Below are positions 17,414 through 26,339 of a DNA stretch of 64,000 nt, piece after piece. Position 1 is the stretch's first letter. Each line of letters starts with the position of its first letter. Below the pieces are notes generated by a model, which searched no databases, was not told the origin of the DNA, and was given only the letters and a program-made list of their open reading frames with translations. Both the position numbers and the translations under genes were made by a program. Source of the stretch: JAQVEM01 sp964601205 (GTDB lineage Bacteria; Actinomycetota; Humimicrobiia; Humimicrobiales; Humimicrobiaceae); assembly GCA_964601205.1 (NCBI GenBank), contig CAZRML010000035.1, forward strand, positions 10,540 to 74,539, written 5' to 3'.

Positions 17414-17445
17414 ATTATACAGCATAAAAATTTCATGCAGGTTAC
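17414..17445 (-). promoter_or_regulatory. glnA promoter with GlnR-like operator
   Basis: On the minus strand GTAAC-N6-GAAAT (plus 17430-17445) matches the GlnR half-site pattern gTnAC-N6-GaAAC except for its last base. It ends 10 bp upstream of TATAAT (plus 17414-17419). The site overlaps the -35 region, which has no good -35 hexamer, as expected for an activator-dependent promoter. Confidence 0.45.
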
Positions 17446-17524
17446 GGTTCCGTTAAGAATGTGTAAATTTTAGCAACTTAGTGTTTTGAGTGAAATAAAC
17501 GGTTTAGTTTAATTAATAAATAAA

Positions 17525-18214
17525 TTAAACCTGAACCCGGGAAGAGAACATATAGCCAACGTTTCTTACGGTTTTTAACATAAGATTATAAGGGGATGGG
17601 ATTTTAGAACGCAGTCTTCTAATATGAACATCAATTGTCCGGCTGCCCCCGTAAAAATCATATTCCCAGATAATGGAAAGAAGTTTATTTCTGGTAAAAA
17701 CTTTATTTTGATTCTGCAGGAGTAGCTTTAGAAGCTCAAATTCTTTAAAAGTCAGTTCAATTGTGGTGTCGTTGACCTTAAGTTCATATTTATCAAAGTT
17801 TAACACAAGCCCGTCTAACACAATAGCATTTTCTGGAGGATAAATACCTTTCCTTATAAGAACAGCTTTTACCCTGATGGCAAGTTCTTTTTTAATATTT
17901 TCCGGGAAGCAAAAATCATCAAACTTGATTCCGCTTTCAAACAGGAGATCAGCGCAGCTAAAATCCAGCAACGCAATCTTTGCTATATCTGTTTCCCCTT
18001 TGCTTTTTAGTTCATTTTTGATAATAGTAATATCAGCAGTATTTTTAGCGGTAAAATGTAAAATTATCAATTTAGCACCTTTAAGGTCAGCAGCGAATTT
18101 TTCAGGGCTGTCAGGTAACTGCATATTGAAATTACCTGTGTTTAGAACATTTTTTATTACACCTTCAAGCGCCCTGTTATCCGAAAAAAGCAGTGTTTTA
18201 ATTGAATAAACCAT
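17525..18214 (-). CDS. Atypical OmpR-family regulator with degenerate receiver, GlnR-like
   Basis: This 229-residue protein has a C-terminal OmpR-type winged helix (LTFKEFELLKLLLQNQNKVFTRNKLL, TIDVHIRRLRSKI, VRNVGYMF). Its N-terminal receiver lacks the phosphorylation site: the expected Asp of LIILD is His53 (LIILHFT), and the Thr/Lys switch region is not conserved. No histidine kinase is nearby. Actinobacterial GlnR is an orphan OmpR regulator with an atypical receiver that controls glnA, and this gene sits just upstream of glnA in the same direction. Inference: a GlnR-like nitrogen regulator. The alternative is an unrelated orphan response regulator. Confidence 0.85.
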   Translation of the reverse strand: MVYSIKTLLFSDNRALEGVIKNVLNTGNFNMQLPDSPEKFAADLKGAKLIILHFTAKNTADITIIKNELKSKGETDIAKIALLDFSCADLLFESGIKFDDFCFPENIKKELAIRVKAVLIRKGIYPPENAIVLDGLVLNFDKYELKVNDTTIELTFKEFELLKLLLQNQNKVFTRNKLLSIIWEYDFYGGSRTIDVHIRRLRSKIPSPYNLMLKTVRNVGYMFSSRVQV

Positions 18215-18362
18215 AGTTATGTACGGTTAAAAATTTAAAAAATATACAATTTTATATTATAGAGTAATTTAATATATAGTAAAAGCAAAGAGGTCTGCCC
18301 GGATAATATAAAAACAGTGGATTTTATTATTTTTAATCGTAGATGAAAACAAATTTAAATAA

Positions 18363-18391
18363 TTGATAATATAGTTATCTAATTCTATAAT
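18363..18391 (+). promoter_or_regulatory. Promoter for galK
   Basis: TTGATA (18363-18368), a 17-bp spacer and TATAAT (18386-18391) lie about 105 bp before the galK ATG. The match to the housekeeping consensus is very good. Confidence 0.75.
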
Positions 18392-18497
18392 TATTTTATT
18401 GATTTAGTAAAAATAATAAAATAATACTAATTAGTAGTTTCACGGATAATATTAAAAATTAAAATTAAAGATAACTATAAGGCAGGGATAATATTCA

Positions 18498-19724
18498 ATG
18501 GAAAAAGCAAAAATCAATAATTGTTTTAAAGAATTACAGGATTTATATCTGGATAGGTTTGCAAAAAGTGAAAGAGAAAGAAAAGATATATTAAAAAATA
18601 AAAGACTTTTAAATATTCTGTCCCCGGGAAGAATAAATATCATCGGAGAACACACAGATTATAATCTGGGGCTGTCAATAAATGCGGCGATAGATAAACA
18701 TATATTTATAACGGGTTATAAAAATGATTCAGACTACATAGAAGTTTATACTAAATACCTGGGTGGTTCTGCTAGATTTCTTTTGGAAGATATCATTTTT
18801 GATAAAAGTAAACACTGGACAAATTATATAAGGGGCGTTGTAAAGGAATATATCCAGAAAGGTCACAAAATTTCAGGTTTTAACATGATCTTAGACAGCA
18901 ACCTTCCTGTAGGCGCCGGCATAAGTTCCTCTGCTGCTCTTGAAGTTGGGGTAGCAAAGTTTATTGAGGAGCTTTTTGGTTTAAAGGTTAGCAGAAAGAC
19001 AATGGTAACCCTGTGCAACAGCGCAGAGAACAATTTTGTAGGATTAAACTGTGGATTTATGGACCAGTTCTCGGTTGCATATGGTAAAAAAGATTACGTG
19101 ATTTTTCTAAAATTTAAGGACCTCTCTTATGAATATATTCCGTTCAACCTTGGCGATAATCTGATTTTAATTATTAATTCAAAAGAGGGAAGAAATCTTG
19201 CTGATACCGAATACAATAAAAGAAGAAAAGAATGCAATGATGCGGTAAAATTGATATCCACCGTAATTGGTGGAAGAAAAATTGAATCCCTATCAGATAT
19301 TAGCCAGGAAATGCTTGGCGGGCTGGAAAACAGCATGCCCGAAAAACTTTTTAGGAGAACAAGACATGTAGTAACCGAGAATAATAGGGTTTTACGGGCG
19401 AAAGAGAATCTTCTTAAAGGGGACATCAAAGAGCTGGGCCGGATATTATATGAATCACATAAAAGCTTAAAAAATGATTATGAAGTATCAACAAGAAAGC
19501 TTGATTATCTGGTAAATGAGCTTGGTAAAATTAAAGGTGTCTATGGCGCAAGATTAATGGGAGCAGGTTTTGGGGGGAGCGTTATAAGCATTATCAGCAG
19601 GGATAGTATCAATGATATTAAAAATATTACAGGCAAAAGTTTCTTAAAAAAATTTAATGTTACCCCTGACTTTATAGAGTGTTTATTATCAGATGGAACC
19701 AGGATGGTAAAATCCGTGAATTAG
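18498..19724 (+). CDS. galK: Galactokinase
   Basis: A GHMP kinase that phosphorylates galactose to galactose-1-phosphate (Leloir pathway). The 408-residue protein has the galactokinase signature PGRINIIGEHTDYN, the ATP loop LPVGAGISSSAALEV, a catalytic Asp region FVGLNCGFMDQFS and the C-terminal GAGFGGSVISI. AGGGATAA precedes the ATG. It starts a galactose module that continues with a sugar ABC importer and galT. No galE or mutarotase was seen. Confidence 0.96.
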   Translation: MEKAKINNCFKELQDLYLDRFAKSERERKDILKNKRLLNILSPGRINIIGEHTDYNLGLSINAAIDKHIFITGYKNDSDYIEVYTKYLGGSARFLLEDIIFDKSKHWTNYIRGVVKEYIQKGHKISGFNMILDSNLPVGAGISSSAALEVGVAKFIEELFGLKVSRKTMVTLCNSAENNFVGLNCGFMDQFSVAYGKKDYVIFLKFKDLSYEYIPFNLGDNLILIINSKEGRNLADTEYNKRRKECNDAVKLISTVIGGRKIESLSDISQEMLGGLENSMPEKLFRRTRHVVTENNRVLRAKENLLKGDIKELGRILYESHKSLKNDYEVSTRKLDYLVNELGKIKGVYGARLMGAGFGGSVISIISRDSINDIKNITGKSFLKKFNVTPDFIECLLSDGTRMVKSVN

Positions 19725-19802
19725 GATATAGCTGCGAGCCGATAAAAGAGTGGGCTAAAGAGCCATACTAAAAAATAAAAAAAGAACTTAGACCGGGTAA
19801 AT

Positions 19803-19841
19803 TTGACAAAATTTCAATAGTTAGTTAAAATTATTAACTAT
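19803..19841 (+). promoter_or_regulatory. Promoter and possible operator for the sugar ABC operon
   Basis: TTGACA (19803-19808), a 17-bp spacer and TAAAAT (19826-19831) form a strong promoter. The inverted repeat ATAGTTA/TAACTAT (19817-19823 and 19835-19841) surrounds the -10 box, a typical repressor placement. The leader to the start codon at 20105 is about 265 nt and holds no separate gene that I can support. Confidence 0.6.
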
Positions 19842-20104
19842 AATATTTTCAAATCCAAACTTAATCAGAAATAAAATAACATTATGAAAACACCCATAGA
19901 ATACAGAGCATAAAACATCTATAGCACTATTAATACAATCATATTTTGTAATAAATATTGAGAAAGAAAAGACAGGAGGTGAGGTATCGGCTACTTAATA
20001 AAGAGATCTGCACATATACAGGAACAGATGCAGGTATTTCGAGAGTATATCCAGGAGGCAATTTTACTAAAAGCTCTGAAAAAATAAGAAAGGAGATACA
20101 AAAA

Positions 20105-21139
20105 ATGAGAAAGCTATTATTATGGCTGGTTATTCTTGCAGTCAGTATATCTATGGTTTTATCTTTATCATTATACGGATGTAAGGAGGAAGAAGCTCCG
20201 GCCGGGGCAGAAGAAGTAACAGAAGGTAAACATTTTGAAGGAATAGACATATGGTTTTTCCCCGGGGGGCCGGAAGGAGGACCATTCGCAAGTGTGGTAT
20301 ATAATGGTGCAAAGGCTGCGGAAGAGGACCTGGGGCCTAACGTTACATACGTCTGGTCTGACTGGAATGTTGAAACAATGATTTCGCAGTTCAAAGAAGC
20401 TATCGCAGCAGAGCCTGATGGTATTTGTGTTATGGGGCACCCGGGAGATGTTGCATTCGGTCCCCTGATAGATGATGCTGTATCAGAAGGGATTATAGTA
20501 ACAAGCCAGAATACTGAACTTCCAGAATCCGAAGCAAAATACGGCGCCAATGGTTTTGGTTATGTCGGTGCTTCTAACTATAATGCTGGACTCTCACTGG
20601 GAAGACAGGCAGTAATGGAATTTGGTCTTGGCGAAGGAGATAGGGCTCTTGTCTGGGGTCTTCTGGCGCAGGCAGACCGCGGGCTAAGATCACAGGGCTG
20701 CATAGATGGCCTGGAAGAAGCCGGTCTGGTTGTTGACTATATTGAAATAAGTGACGAAGTTAATGCAGATGCAACTCTTGGTACACCTGTAGTAAGCGGC
20801 TATGTATCAGCAAATCCAGATGTTAAGTTAATAATAACTGACCATGGAGCTCTCACTTCAACAGCTGAAGCTTATGGCAAGGGTGCAGGCCTGGAACCGG
20901 GCGAAGTTAATTTTGCGGGGTTCGACCTGTCAGCAGCTTCTGTTGAAGCTATTAAGTCTGGATACCTGGGACTAATAATTGACCAGCAGCCATGGCTGCA
21001 GGGATATCTACCAATTTTACAGGTTTGCCTGACCGAGAAATACTATTTTGCAGGTCTCCATATTGATACCGGGAGCGGTTTTGTAAATGCGGATAATGTG
21101 GACCTTCTTACGGAACTTGCGGAGAAAGGAATTAGATAA
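20105..21139 (+). CDS. Sugar ABC transporter substrate-binding lipoprotein
   Basis: A periplasmic-binding-protein type 1 (ribose/galactose/autoinducer-like) lipoprotein of 344 residues. The signal peptide LLLWLVILAVSISMVLSLSL ends in lipobox LYGC (Cys near 23), followed by an acidic linker. Two lobes follow: FPGGPEGGPFASVVYNGAK, GICVMGHPGDVAFGPLIDDAV, DRALVWGLLAQADRGLRS, GLIIDQQPWLQGYLPIL. AAGGAGAT precedes ATG 20105; an upstream in-frame extension would bury the signal peptide. The adjacent galK and galT suggest a galactoside or galactose ligand, by context only. Confidence 0.92.
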   Translation: MRKLLLWLVILAVSISMVLSLSLYGCKEEEAPAGAEEVTEGKHFEGIDIWFFPGGPEGGPFASVVYNGAKAAEEDLGPNVTYVWSDWNVETMISQFKEAIAAEPDGICVMGHPGDVAFGPLIDDAVSEGIIVTSQNTELPESEAKYGANGFGYVGASNYNAGLSLGRQAVMEFGLGEGDRALVWGLLAQADRGLRSQGCIDGLEEAGLVVDYIEISDEVNADATLGTPVVSGYVSANPDVKLIITDHGALTSTAEAYGKGAGLEPGEVNFAGFDLSAASVEAIKSGYLGLIIDQQPWLQGYLPILQVCLTEKYYFAGLHIDTGSGFVNADNVDLLTELAEKGIR

Positions 21140-21142
21140 CTT

Positions 21143-21946
21143 ATGGAAAATAACGCAGTAAATTCTCCAGCACAGACTCCATCAGAAAATTCACCTCTGG
21201 TAAAAATGATAGATATACACAAATCATATGGGGCAGTTACTGCGTTAAATGGAGTGGATTTTACTGTTGGGAGAAATGAAATTGTTGGGCTTATAGGAGA
21301 TAATGGTGCAGGAAAATCTACTCTTATCAAAGTACTTACAGGGGTAGAGAAACAGGATAAGGGAAAGATTTACTGGAAGGGTGAAAAAATAAAGAAACAC
21401 ACAGTTGAGAATTCCCGGAATATAGGGATTGAAACTGTTTTTCAGGACAGGGCTCTTGCAGAGAACCAGAATATATGGCGGAACCTTTTTATGGGAAGAG
21501 AATTAACCTATGGACGGACGGGATTTATAAAAATTGGTAAGTCACAAAAGGAAGCTATTAATCTGTTAAGAAAGATGGTAGGGCTTACCCAGTCGGGTCT
21601 CGCTCCAAATCTGGGTGTGATGGGACTATCCGGTGGAGAAAAGCAGGGGATAGCAATAGCAAGAGCTCTTTATTTTGATGCCCAATTAATCATCCTGGAC
21701 GAACCCACCAACAATCTTTCGCTTTCTGAGACAAATAAAGTGCTGGAATTTGTAAAGTGGATAAAAGAGAATAGAAAATCCTGCATTTTTATAACCCATA
21801 GCATTTATCACGTTTACTCTGTGGCAGAGAGATTTGTGATTATGGATCGCGGCAATATCATAGGAGAGTTTCTTAAGAGGGACCTCTCGCTGGATGAGCT
21901 TGTTGAGAAGCTGGAATATGTAGCCAAACATGGTGTATTAAATTAG
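21143..21946 (+). CDS. Sugar ABC transporter ATP-binding protein (single NBD)
   Basis: This 267-residue ABC ATPase has Walker A GDNGAGKSTLIK (near 52), signature LSGGEKQGIAIARAL (near 155), Walker B LIILDEPTNNLS and a switch His (FITHSIYH). It is of the CUT2 (ribose-type) group, but has one nucleotide-binding domain, whereas RbsA/MglA-type proteins carry two fused; FrcA-like systems are also single. It starts 3 bp after the binding-protein gene. Confidence 0.93.
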   Translation: MENNAVNSPAQTPSENSPLVKMIDIHKSYGAVTALNGVDFTVGRNEIVGLIGDNGAGKSTLIKVLTGVEKQDKGKIYWKGEKIKKHTVENSRNIGIETVFQDRALAENQNIWRNLFMGRELTYGRTGFIKIGKSQKEAINLLRKMVGLTQSGLAPNLGVMGLSGGEKQGIAIARALYFDAQLIILDEPTNNLSLSETNKVLEFVKWIKENRKSCIFITHSIYHVYSVAERFVIMDRGNIIGEFLKRDLSLDELVEKLEYVAKHGVLN

Positions 21947-21988
21947 AATGATAATAGAGGGCAGCAACATGGCTATAAAATAAATTGA

Positions 21989-22025
21989 TTTTGCCCTGGT
22001 TATAAGAAATTATGCCAGGGCAAAA
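21989..22025 (+). repeat. Perfect stem-loop between ATPase and permease genes
   Basis: TTTTGCCCTGG (21989-21999) pairs with CCAGGGCAAAA (22015-22025) across a 15-nt loop. No T-run follows, so it is more like an mRNA-processing or stability hairpin, or a partial attenuator, than an intrinsic terminator. The 161-bp gap holds no gene. Confidence 0.65.
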
Positions 22026-22107
22026 CTATTAATATACTAGTAAAAATTGTCCTGAGATCTGAATCACATTATTTTCCAAATACAGGGTCCTGTTAGAAGG
22101 GAAATAA

Positions 22108-23157
22108 ATGGATATAAAAAAAGGAACAGTAAAAATGTTAGAAAAAATTAAATTAAAGATAAGTGAATCCAAATTGCAGTTAAGCATATTCGGAGTATTG
22201 ATACTTGTATTTGTGGTTTTTATTGCTGGAAATCCGAATACTTTTCTTAGCTATAGAATTTATTACGCATTTATGTCAACTATTCCCTTTTCAGCAATAC
22301 TTGCTTTATCATTAACACCGGTCGTTATTTTAGGAGAAATTGACCTTTCCTTTCCCTCAATAGTGGGGTTTTCTGCATGGGTATTTTCAGCTGTGTTTAG
22401 TCAAACAAATAATATTTACCTGGCATTTATAGCATGCCTGGCAGTAGGTTTATTTGCCGGCTACTTAAATAGTTTACTTATAGTAAGAGTTGGAATACCG
22501 TCTTTAATATTAACCATAGGAATGATGTTCCTGTGGCGCGGGATGGTTTATATAGCAAGTGGAGGCCATGGTATATCTGTAGTTGGAGCAAAAGGAACAA
22601 TTCTCTATAAAGCCCTTGTTGGCAGGATAGGAGGAGTGCTTCCTGCTCAGGCGGTGTGGGCTGTTTTAATTGCGGTGTTTTTTGCACTGGTATTAAACCG
22701 CCATAGATTTGGGGCACATATACTTTATACTGGTGACGACGAAGTAAGTGCGAAAATGATGGGGGTAAATGTATCAAAGGTGAAAACAATTGTTTTTATG
22801 CAGGTCGGGGTTTTCTCTGCGTTTGTTGGTGTCCTTGCAACTCTGGAGGTATTATATCTGTGGCCTTCAACAGGAGAAGGCTATCTTATGAAATCACTGG
22901 CTTCGGTTTTTATAGGAGGTACCTCTGTTTTTGGAGGAGCTGGAACAATATTCGGAACTTTTGTTGGAGCCATAATCATGGGGTCACTGGAAGCCGGTAT
23001 TGTTTCAGGAGGAATTTCTGGATTCTGGACACAGTTTGTCTTTGGGTTTGTAATAGTTCTGTCTCTTACAATTTATGCCTTAATGAATAAAAGAATAAGT
23101 CCGGGTAAGAGAATAATAGAAGCTATAAAAAATCTGGCCGGGAAGAAGAAAAAGTAG
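22108..23157 (+). CDS. Sugar ABC transporter permease (RbsC-like)
   Basis: The membrane subunit of the sugar importer, 349 residues. Multiple hydrophobic helices follow an amphipathic N-terminus. The RbsC-family motifs GEIDLSFPSIVGFSAWV, LNSLLIVRVGIPSLILTIGMMFLWRG and SVFIGGTSVFGGAGTIFGTFVGA are present. GAAGGGAAAT precedes ATG 22108. With the binding protein and ATPase it completes a CUT2-type importer; the single permease gene implies a homodimer. Confidence 0.93.
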   Translation: MDIKKGTVKMLEKIKLKISESKLQLSIFGVLILVFVVFIAGNPNTFLSYRIYYAFMSTIPFSAILALSLTPVVILGEIDLSFPSIVGFSAWVFSAVFSQTNNIYLAFIACLAVGLFAGYLNSLLIVRVGIPSLILTIGMMFLWRGMVYIASGGHGISVVGAKGTILYKALVGRIGGVLPAQAVWAVLIAVFFALVLNRHRFGAHILYTGDDEVSAKMMGVNVSKVKTIVFMQVGVFSAFVGVLATLEVLYLWPSTGEGYLMKSLASVFIGGTSVFGGAGTIFGTFVGAIIMGSLEAGIVSGGISGFWTQFVFGFVIVLSLTIYALMNKRISPGKRIIEAIKNLAGKKKK

Positions 23158-23349
23158 GCAGTTTGCTATGCTGAAAGAAAAGTATCCTAAAAATTGAGAT
23201 TTACGACATTAATGGTATAAAATGTGAGAATAAATTAAAAATTTGACATTAATCCAGAATTTTAAAAGAAATTGTGCGGCCGGGTAGCAAAGGGTAGATA
23301 ATGTTAATTATACAATATGTATAGGAAATAAAAGGAAAATGTAAAAAGA

Positions 23350-23544
23350 ATGAAAAAGAGAAAAGCTATTTTAAGTAAAAAGGAAACCCGGAAAAATAAA
23401 AGTAAAATCAAAAAAGTTAGCTCGAACAGCCGGGAAGTTAAAAATTTGACTGATAGAAAGTTCGGTAAAGACCCGGCCTTTAAAAAGAGAATAGTTGTAA
23501 AAGAAGACGGCAGGTACCTGATTTATTATGATTTTAATATGTGA
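23350..23544 (+). CDS. Small basic hypothetical protein
   Basis: A 64-residue, Lys-rich protein ending in VVKEDGRYLIYYDFNM. I do not recognise a family. It lies between the sugar permease and galT in the same direction, with a weak purine-rich region upstream. Composition and position are compatible with a real gene, but support is modest. Confidence 0.45.
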   Translation: MKKRKAILSKKETRKNKSKIKKVSSNSREVKNLTDRKFGKDPAFKKRIVVKEDGRYLIYYDFNM

Positions 23545-23599
23545 TATTAACAAAGACAACTAATTAGTAAGATTATCCAGAAGATAATGGGGGTATAAA

Positions 23600-24598
23600 A
23601 TATTAGAATTACGATATGACCCGGTTAAAAGCAAGTGGGTTGCCATGGCAACTAAAAGGCAGGAGAGGACTTTTTTGCCGCCAAAAGATTTTTGCCCTCT
23701 CTGTTCAACAAAGAACAGCAGGATTATTACCGAAATTCCAGAGAGTGATTATGATATAGTGGTTTTCGAAAATAAATTTCCCACATTCAGCAGGAATCCG
23801 GATGAATTAGATACTCATAATGATGCAGGCAGTAAAAGCACCTTTTCCTTTTTAAAGAAACAATCCAGGGGAATCTGTGAAGTTGTATGTTACACACCGG
23901 AGCATGATTTATTCCTGGAAGATATGCCAGTAGAAAAAATAAGAAATTTAATAAAAGTCTGGCAGGACAGGTATTTTAACCTGGGGAAAAAAAGTTTTAT
24001 AAGATATGTTTTTATTTTTGAGAATAAAGGAAAAGAAATAGGCGTTACTCTTTCCCATCCCCACGGTCAGATATATGCATTTCCATATATACCGCCAATT
24101 GTTATGGATGAATTAAAATCATCTAAAGAATTTTACAGAAAAAATAAAAAATGCCTTCACTGCGCCATAATCGAAAATGAATTAAGTGATAAAAGGCGGG
24201 TTGTTATTAAAAATGACGATTTTGTTGCTTTTATACCATTTTACGCTGCCTGGCCTTATGAAGTACATATTTATTCCATGAGGCATCTGGGCAGTATATG
24301 TGAACTGAAAGAGAGAGAAATTAACTCTCTCTCAAAAACAATCAGAGAGCTGATAAATGGTTACAACAGGCTTTTTGGTTTCAGGATGCCCTATGTGATG
24401 GCAATTCACCAGAATCCAACAGATGATAAAGATTATAGCTATTATCACTTCCATTTTGAGTTTTACCCCCCATACAGGACAGGGGACAAATTAAAATATA
24501 TGGCAGGATGCGAGCTTGGTGCAGGAACATTTATAAATGACACATTGCCGGAGGAAAAAGCCGAAGAGTTAAGAATTATAATTGATAAATTAGTATGA
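23600..24598 (+). CDS. galT: Galactose-1-phosphate uridylyltransferase, probable ATA start
   Basis: GalT exchanges UMP between UDP-glucose and galactose-1-phosphate. The catalytic HPHGQIYAFPYIPP is intact, and zinc-ligand candidates FCPLC and CLHC are present. The family N-terminus LELRYDPVKSKWVAMATKR lies upstream of the first ATG (23645). Between that ATG and the in-frame TAA at 23585 there is no ATG, GTG or TTG. ATA at 23600 is 6 nt after GGGGG (23589-23593) and gives a normal 332-residue protein. Starting at ATG 23645 would delete the conserved RYDP segment. Confidence 0.93.
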   Translation: MLELRYDPVKSKWVAMATKRQERTFLPPKDFCPLCSTKNSRIITEIPESDYDIVVFENKFPTFSRNPDELDTHNDAGSKSTFSFLKKQSRGICEVVCYTPEHDLFLEDMPVEKIRNLIKVWQDRYFNLGKKSFIRYVFIFENKGKEIGVTLSHPHGQIYAFPYIPPIVMDELKSSKEFYRKNKKCLHCAIIENELSDKRRVVIKNDDFVAFIPFYAAWPYEVHIYSMRHLGSICELKEREINSLSKTIRELINGYNRLFGFRMPYVMAIHQNPTDDKDYSYYHFHFEFYPPYRTGDKLKYMAGCELGAGTFINDTLPEEKAEELRIIIDKLV

Positions 24599-24668
24599 AG
24601 ATCAGGGATTGTAAATATAGTTAACTTTGTGATAACAAACTTATAAGACTTATAAATTTGCATTTAAA

Positions 24669-24697
24669 TTCTTCCGTGTGGGTAAACCACGGAAGAA
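24669..24697. repeat. Perfect 10-bp stem-loop after galT
   Basis: TTCTTCCGTG pairs with CACGGAAGAA around a 9-nt loop, with no T-tract on either side. It may end the galT transcript with help, or act in the leader of the PAS-GGDEF-HD gene at 24858. The rest of the 259-bp gap shows only AT-rich promoter-like sequence (TTGATA near 24776). Confidence 0.55.
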
Positions 24698-24857
24698 GGT
24701 AATCTATAAAACACGGGATAAATATATTAACAGTGAAGCTAAACCCCGGAAGGGTCGTGGGTTTTAAAAGAATTGTTGATAAAATCAAAATTGAGGATAA
24801 TATATATATAATAAAAGTAAAATTTTTAATGTATACAGTAATAGGAAAGGTATCAAA

Positions 24858-26339
24858 ATGACAAAAAAAAGTAAGACAGACAAACCCGGAACGGCTGAGC
24901 CGGAAATAGTCAGGGATCTTATACTGGAATCTCTTATGGAGCATATTCCGGACAGTATATATTTTAAGGACCTTAAAAGCAGGATTATAAGAGTGAATAA
25001 AGCCTGTGCAGTGGAAGCTTATAAATTAAAAGGTCCGGAAGAAGCTGTTGGTAAGACAGATTTTGACTTCTTTTCTAAAGAGCATGCCAGTCAGGCATAT
25101 GCAGATGAGCAGAGAATAATAAAAACCGGAAAACCTATGGTAAGCATTGAGGAAAAAGAAACATGGGCGCGAGAGAAAGAGCCCCGGTGGATATCAACAA
25201 CAAAGATGCCATTTTATGACTGGAAGGGCAATATAATAGGGACATTCGGAATTTCACGGGACATTTCAGACAGGAAAAAGGCTGAGGAGAAAGTGGAATA
25301 CCTGTCCTTTCACGACACACTTACCGGGCTGTATAACAGGGCATACTTAGAAGAAGAGATAAAAAGGCTGGATACTGCAAGGCAGCTCCCGCTTACCATA
25401 GTAATGGGAGATACAAATGGCCTGAAGTTGATAAATGATGCGTTAGGGCATGAAAAGGGAGACCTGCTCCTGAAAAAGATAGCAGATATACTAAGGGAAG
25501 CCTTTAGGAAGGAAGATATAATATCACGCTGGGGCGGGGATGAGTTTATAATAATACTTCCCAGAACAAACACTGCAGATGCAAATAGTATAATAAAAAG
25601 AATAAGTAAGATGTGTAAGGAACAATGCACCCCGGACATGCCCTTGAGTATTTCGCTCGGGGTCTCAACCAAGAAGAAGCCGGGAGAGAGCATAGAGGAT
25701 ATATTAAAGGAAGCAGAAGATAGAATGTACAGAAAAAAAATATCGGATAGCAAGCCAATTCATGAAAGCCTGGTAGAATCACTGAGAGTAAGCTTAAAAA
25801 AAGATAGCCATGAAACTGTAAATGCCCAGAAAAAGGAACGGTATGCGCTCCTTCTTGCTGAAAGGCTGAACCTTTCATCCTTGAAACTTGAAGAGCTTAA
25901 ACTCCTGTTTAATCTCCATAATATAGGGAAGCTCGCTCTGGTGGATGAGATAATGTCCAAAAAGGGAAGGCTTACCAGAGAAGAATGGAAGATAATAAAG
26001 GAGGTTCCTGTTATAGGATACCGTATTGCAGAAGCATCCTCTCAGTTAAAGCCCATAGCAGAAGCGATACTTTCTCATCATGAGTGGTATGACGGGAGCG
26101 GATATCCGAGAGGTATAGAGGGAGAAGAAATCCCGGTACTGTCAAGGATATCTTTTCTTATTAATTCATATGAAGCCATGACCAGTGATAGGCCATACCG
26201 GGGGAAAATGACCAGAGAACAGGCCATAGAGGAGATTAAGAGATACAGTGGAAAACAATTTGACCCTAAGTTAGCAAAGCTTTTTATAGAGATACTGGAG
26301 GAGGAAGTAAAGGAGAAGAAGAAAGCACAAAAATCATAA
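24858..26339 (+). CDS. PAS-GGDEF-HD(GYP-like) signalling protein
   Basis: A soluble cyclic-di-GMP-type regulator of 493 residues. It has a PAS domain (about 25-140, with PAC-like WISTTKMPFYDWKGNIIGTFGISRDIS), a GGDEF domain with intact WGGDEF (near 227) and a C-terminal HD-GYP-like domain with HHEWYDGSGYPRG. The HD core is altered: HDIGK is HNIGKL, the first His of the usual ETGEHS-type box is absent, and the later ADAYDAMT Asp is Asn (INSYEAMT). Diguanylate cyclase activity is plausible; phosphodiesterase activity is doubtful. It overlaps nadE convergently by 6 bp. Confidence 0.92.
   Translation: MTKKSKTDKPGTAEPEIVRDLILESLMEHIPDSIYFKDLKSRIIRVNKACAVEAYKLKGPEEAVGKTDFDFFSKEHASQAYADEQRIIKTGKPMVSIEEKETWAREKEPRWISTTKMPFYDWKGNIIGTFGISRDISDRKKAEEKVEYLSFHDTLTGLYNRAYLEEEIKRLDTARQLPLTIVMGDTNGLKLINDALGHEKGDLLLKKIADILREAFRKEDIISRWGGDEFIIILPRTNTADANSIIKRISKMCKEQCTPDMPLSISLGVSTKKKPGESIEDILKEAEDRMYRKKISDSKPIHESLVESLRVSLKKDSHETVNAQKKERYALLLAERLNLSSLKLEELKLLFNLHNIGKLALVDEIMSKKGRLTREEWKIIKEVPVIGYRIAEASSQLKPIAEAILSHHEWYDGSGYPRGIEGEEIPVLSRISFLINSYEAMTSDRPYRGKMTREQAIEEIKRYSGKQFDPKLAKLFIEILEEEVKEKKKAQKS

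Noticed and set aside
19958..20104. N-terminal extension of the sugar-binding lipoprotein
   Set aside because: It would place the signal peptide internally; ATG 20105 has a good ribosome binding site.
24669..24857. c-di-GMP (GEMM) riboswitch before the GGDEF gene
   Set aside because: The conserved GEMM core was not found; only a simple hairpin is visible.
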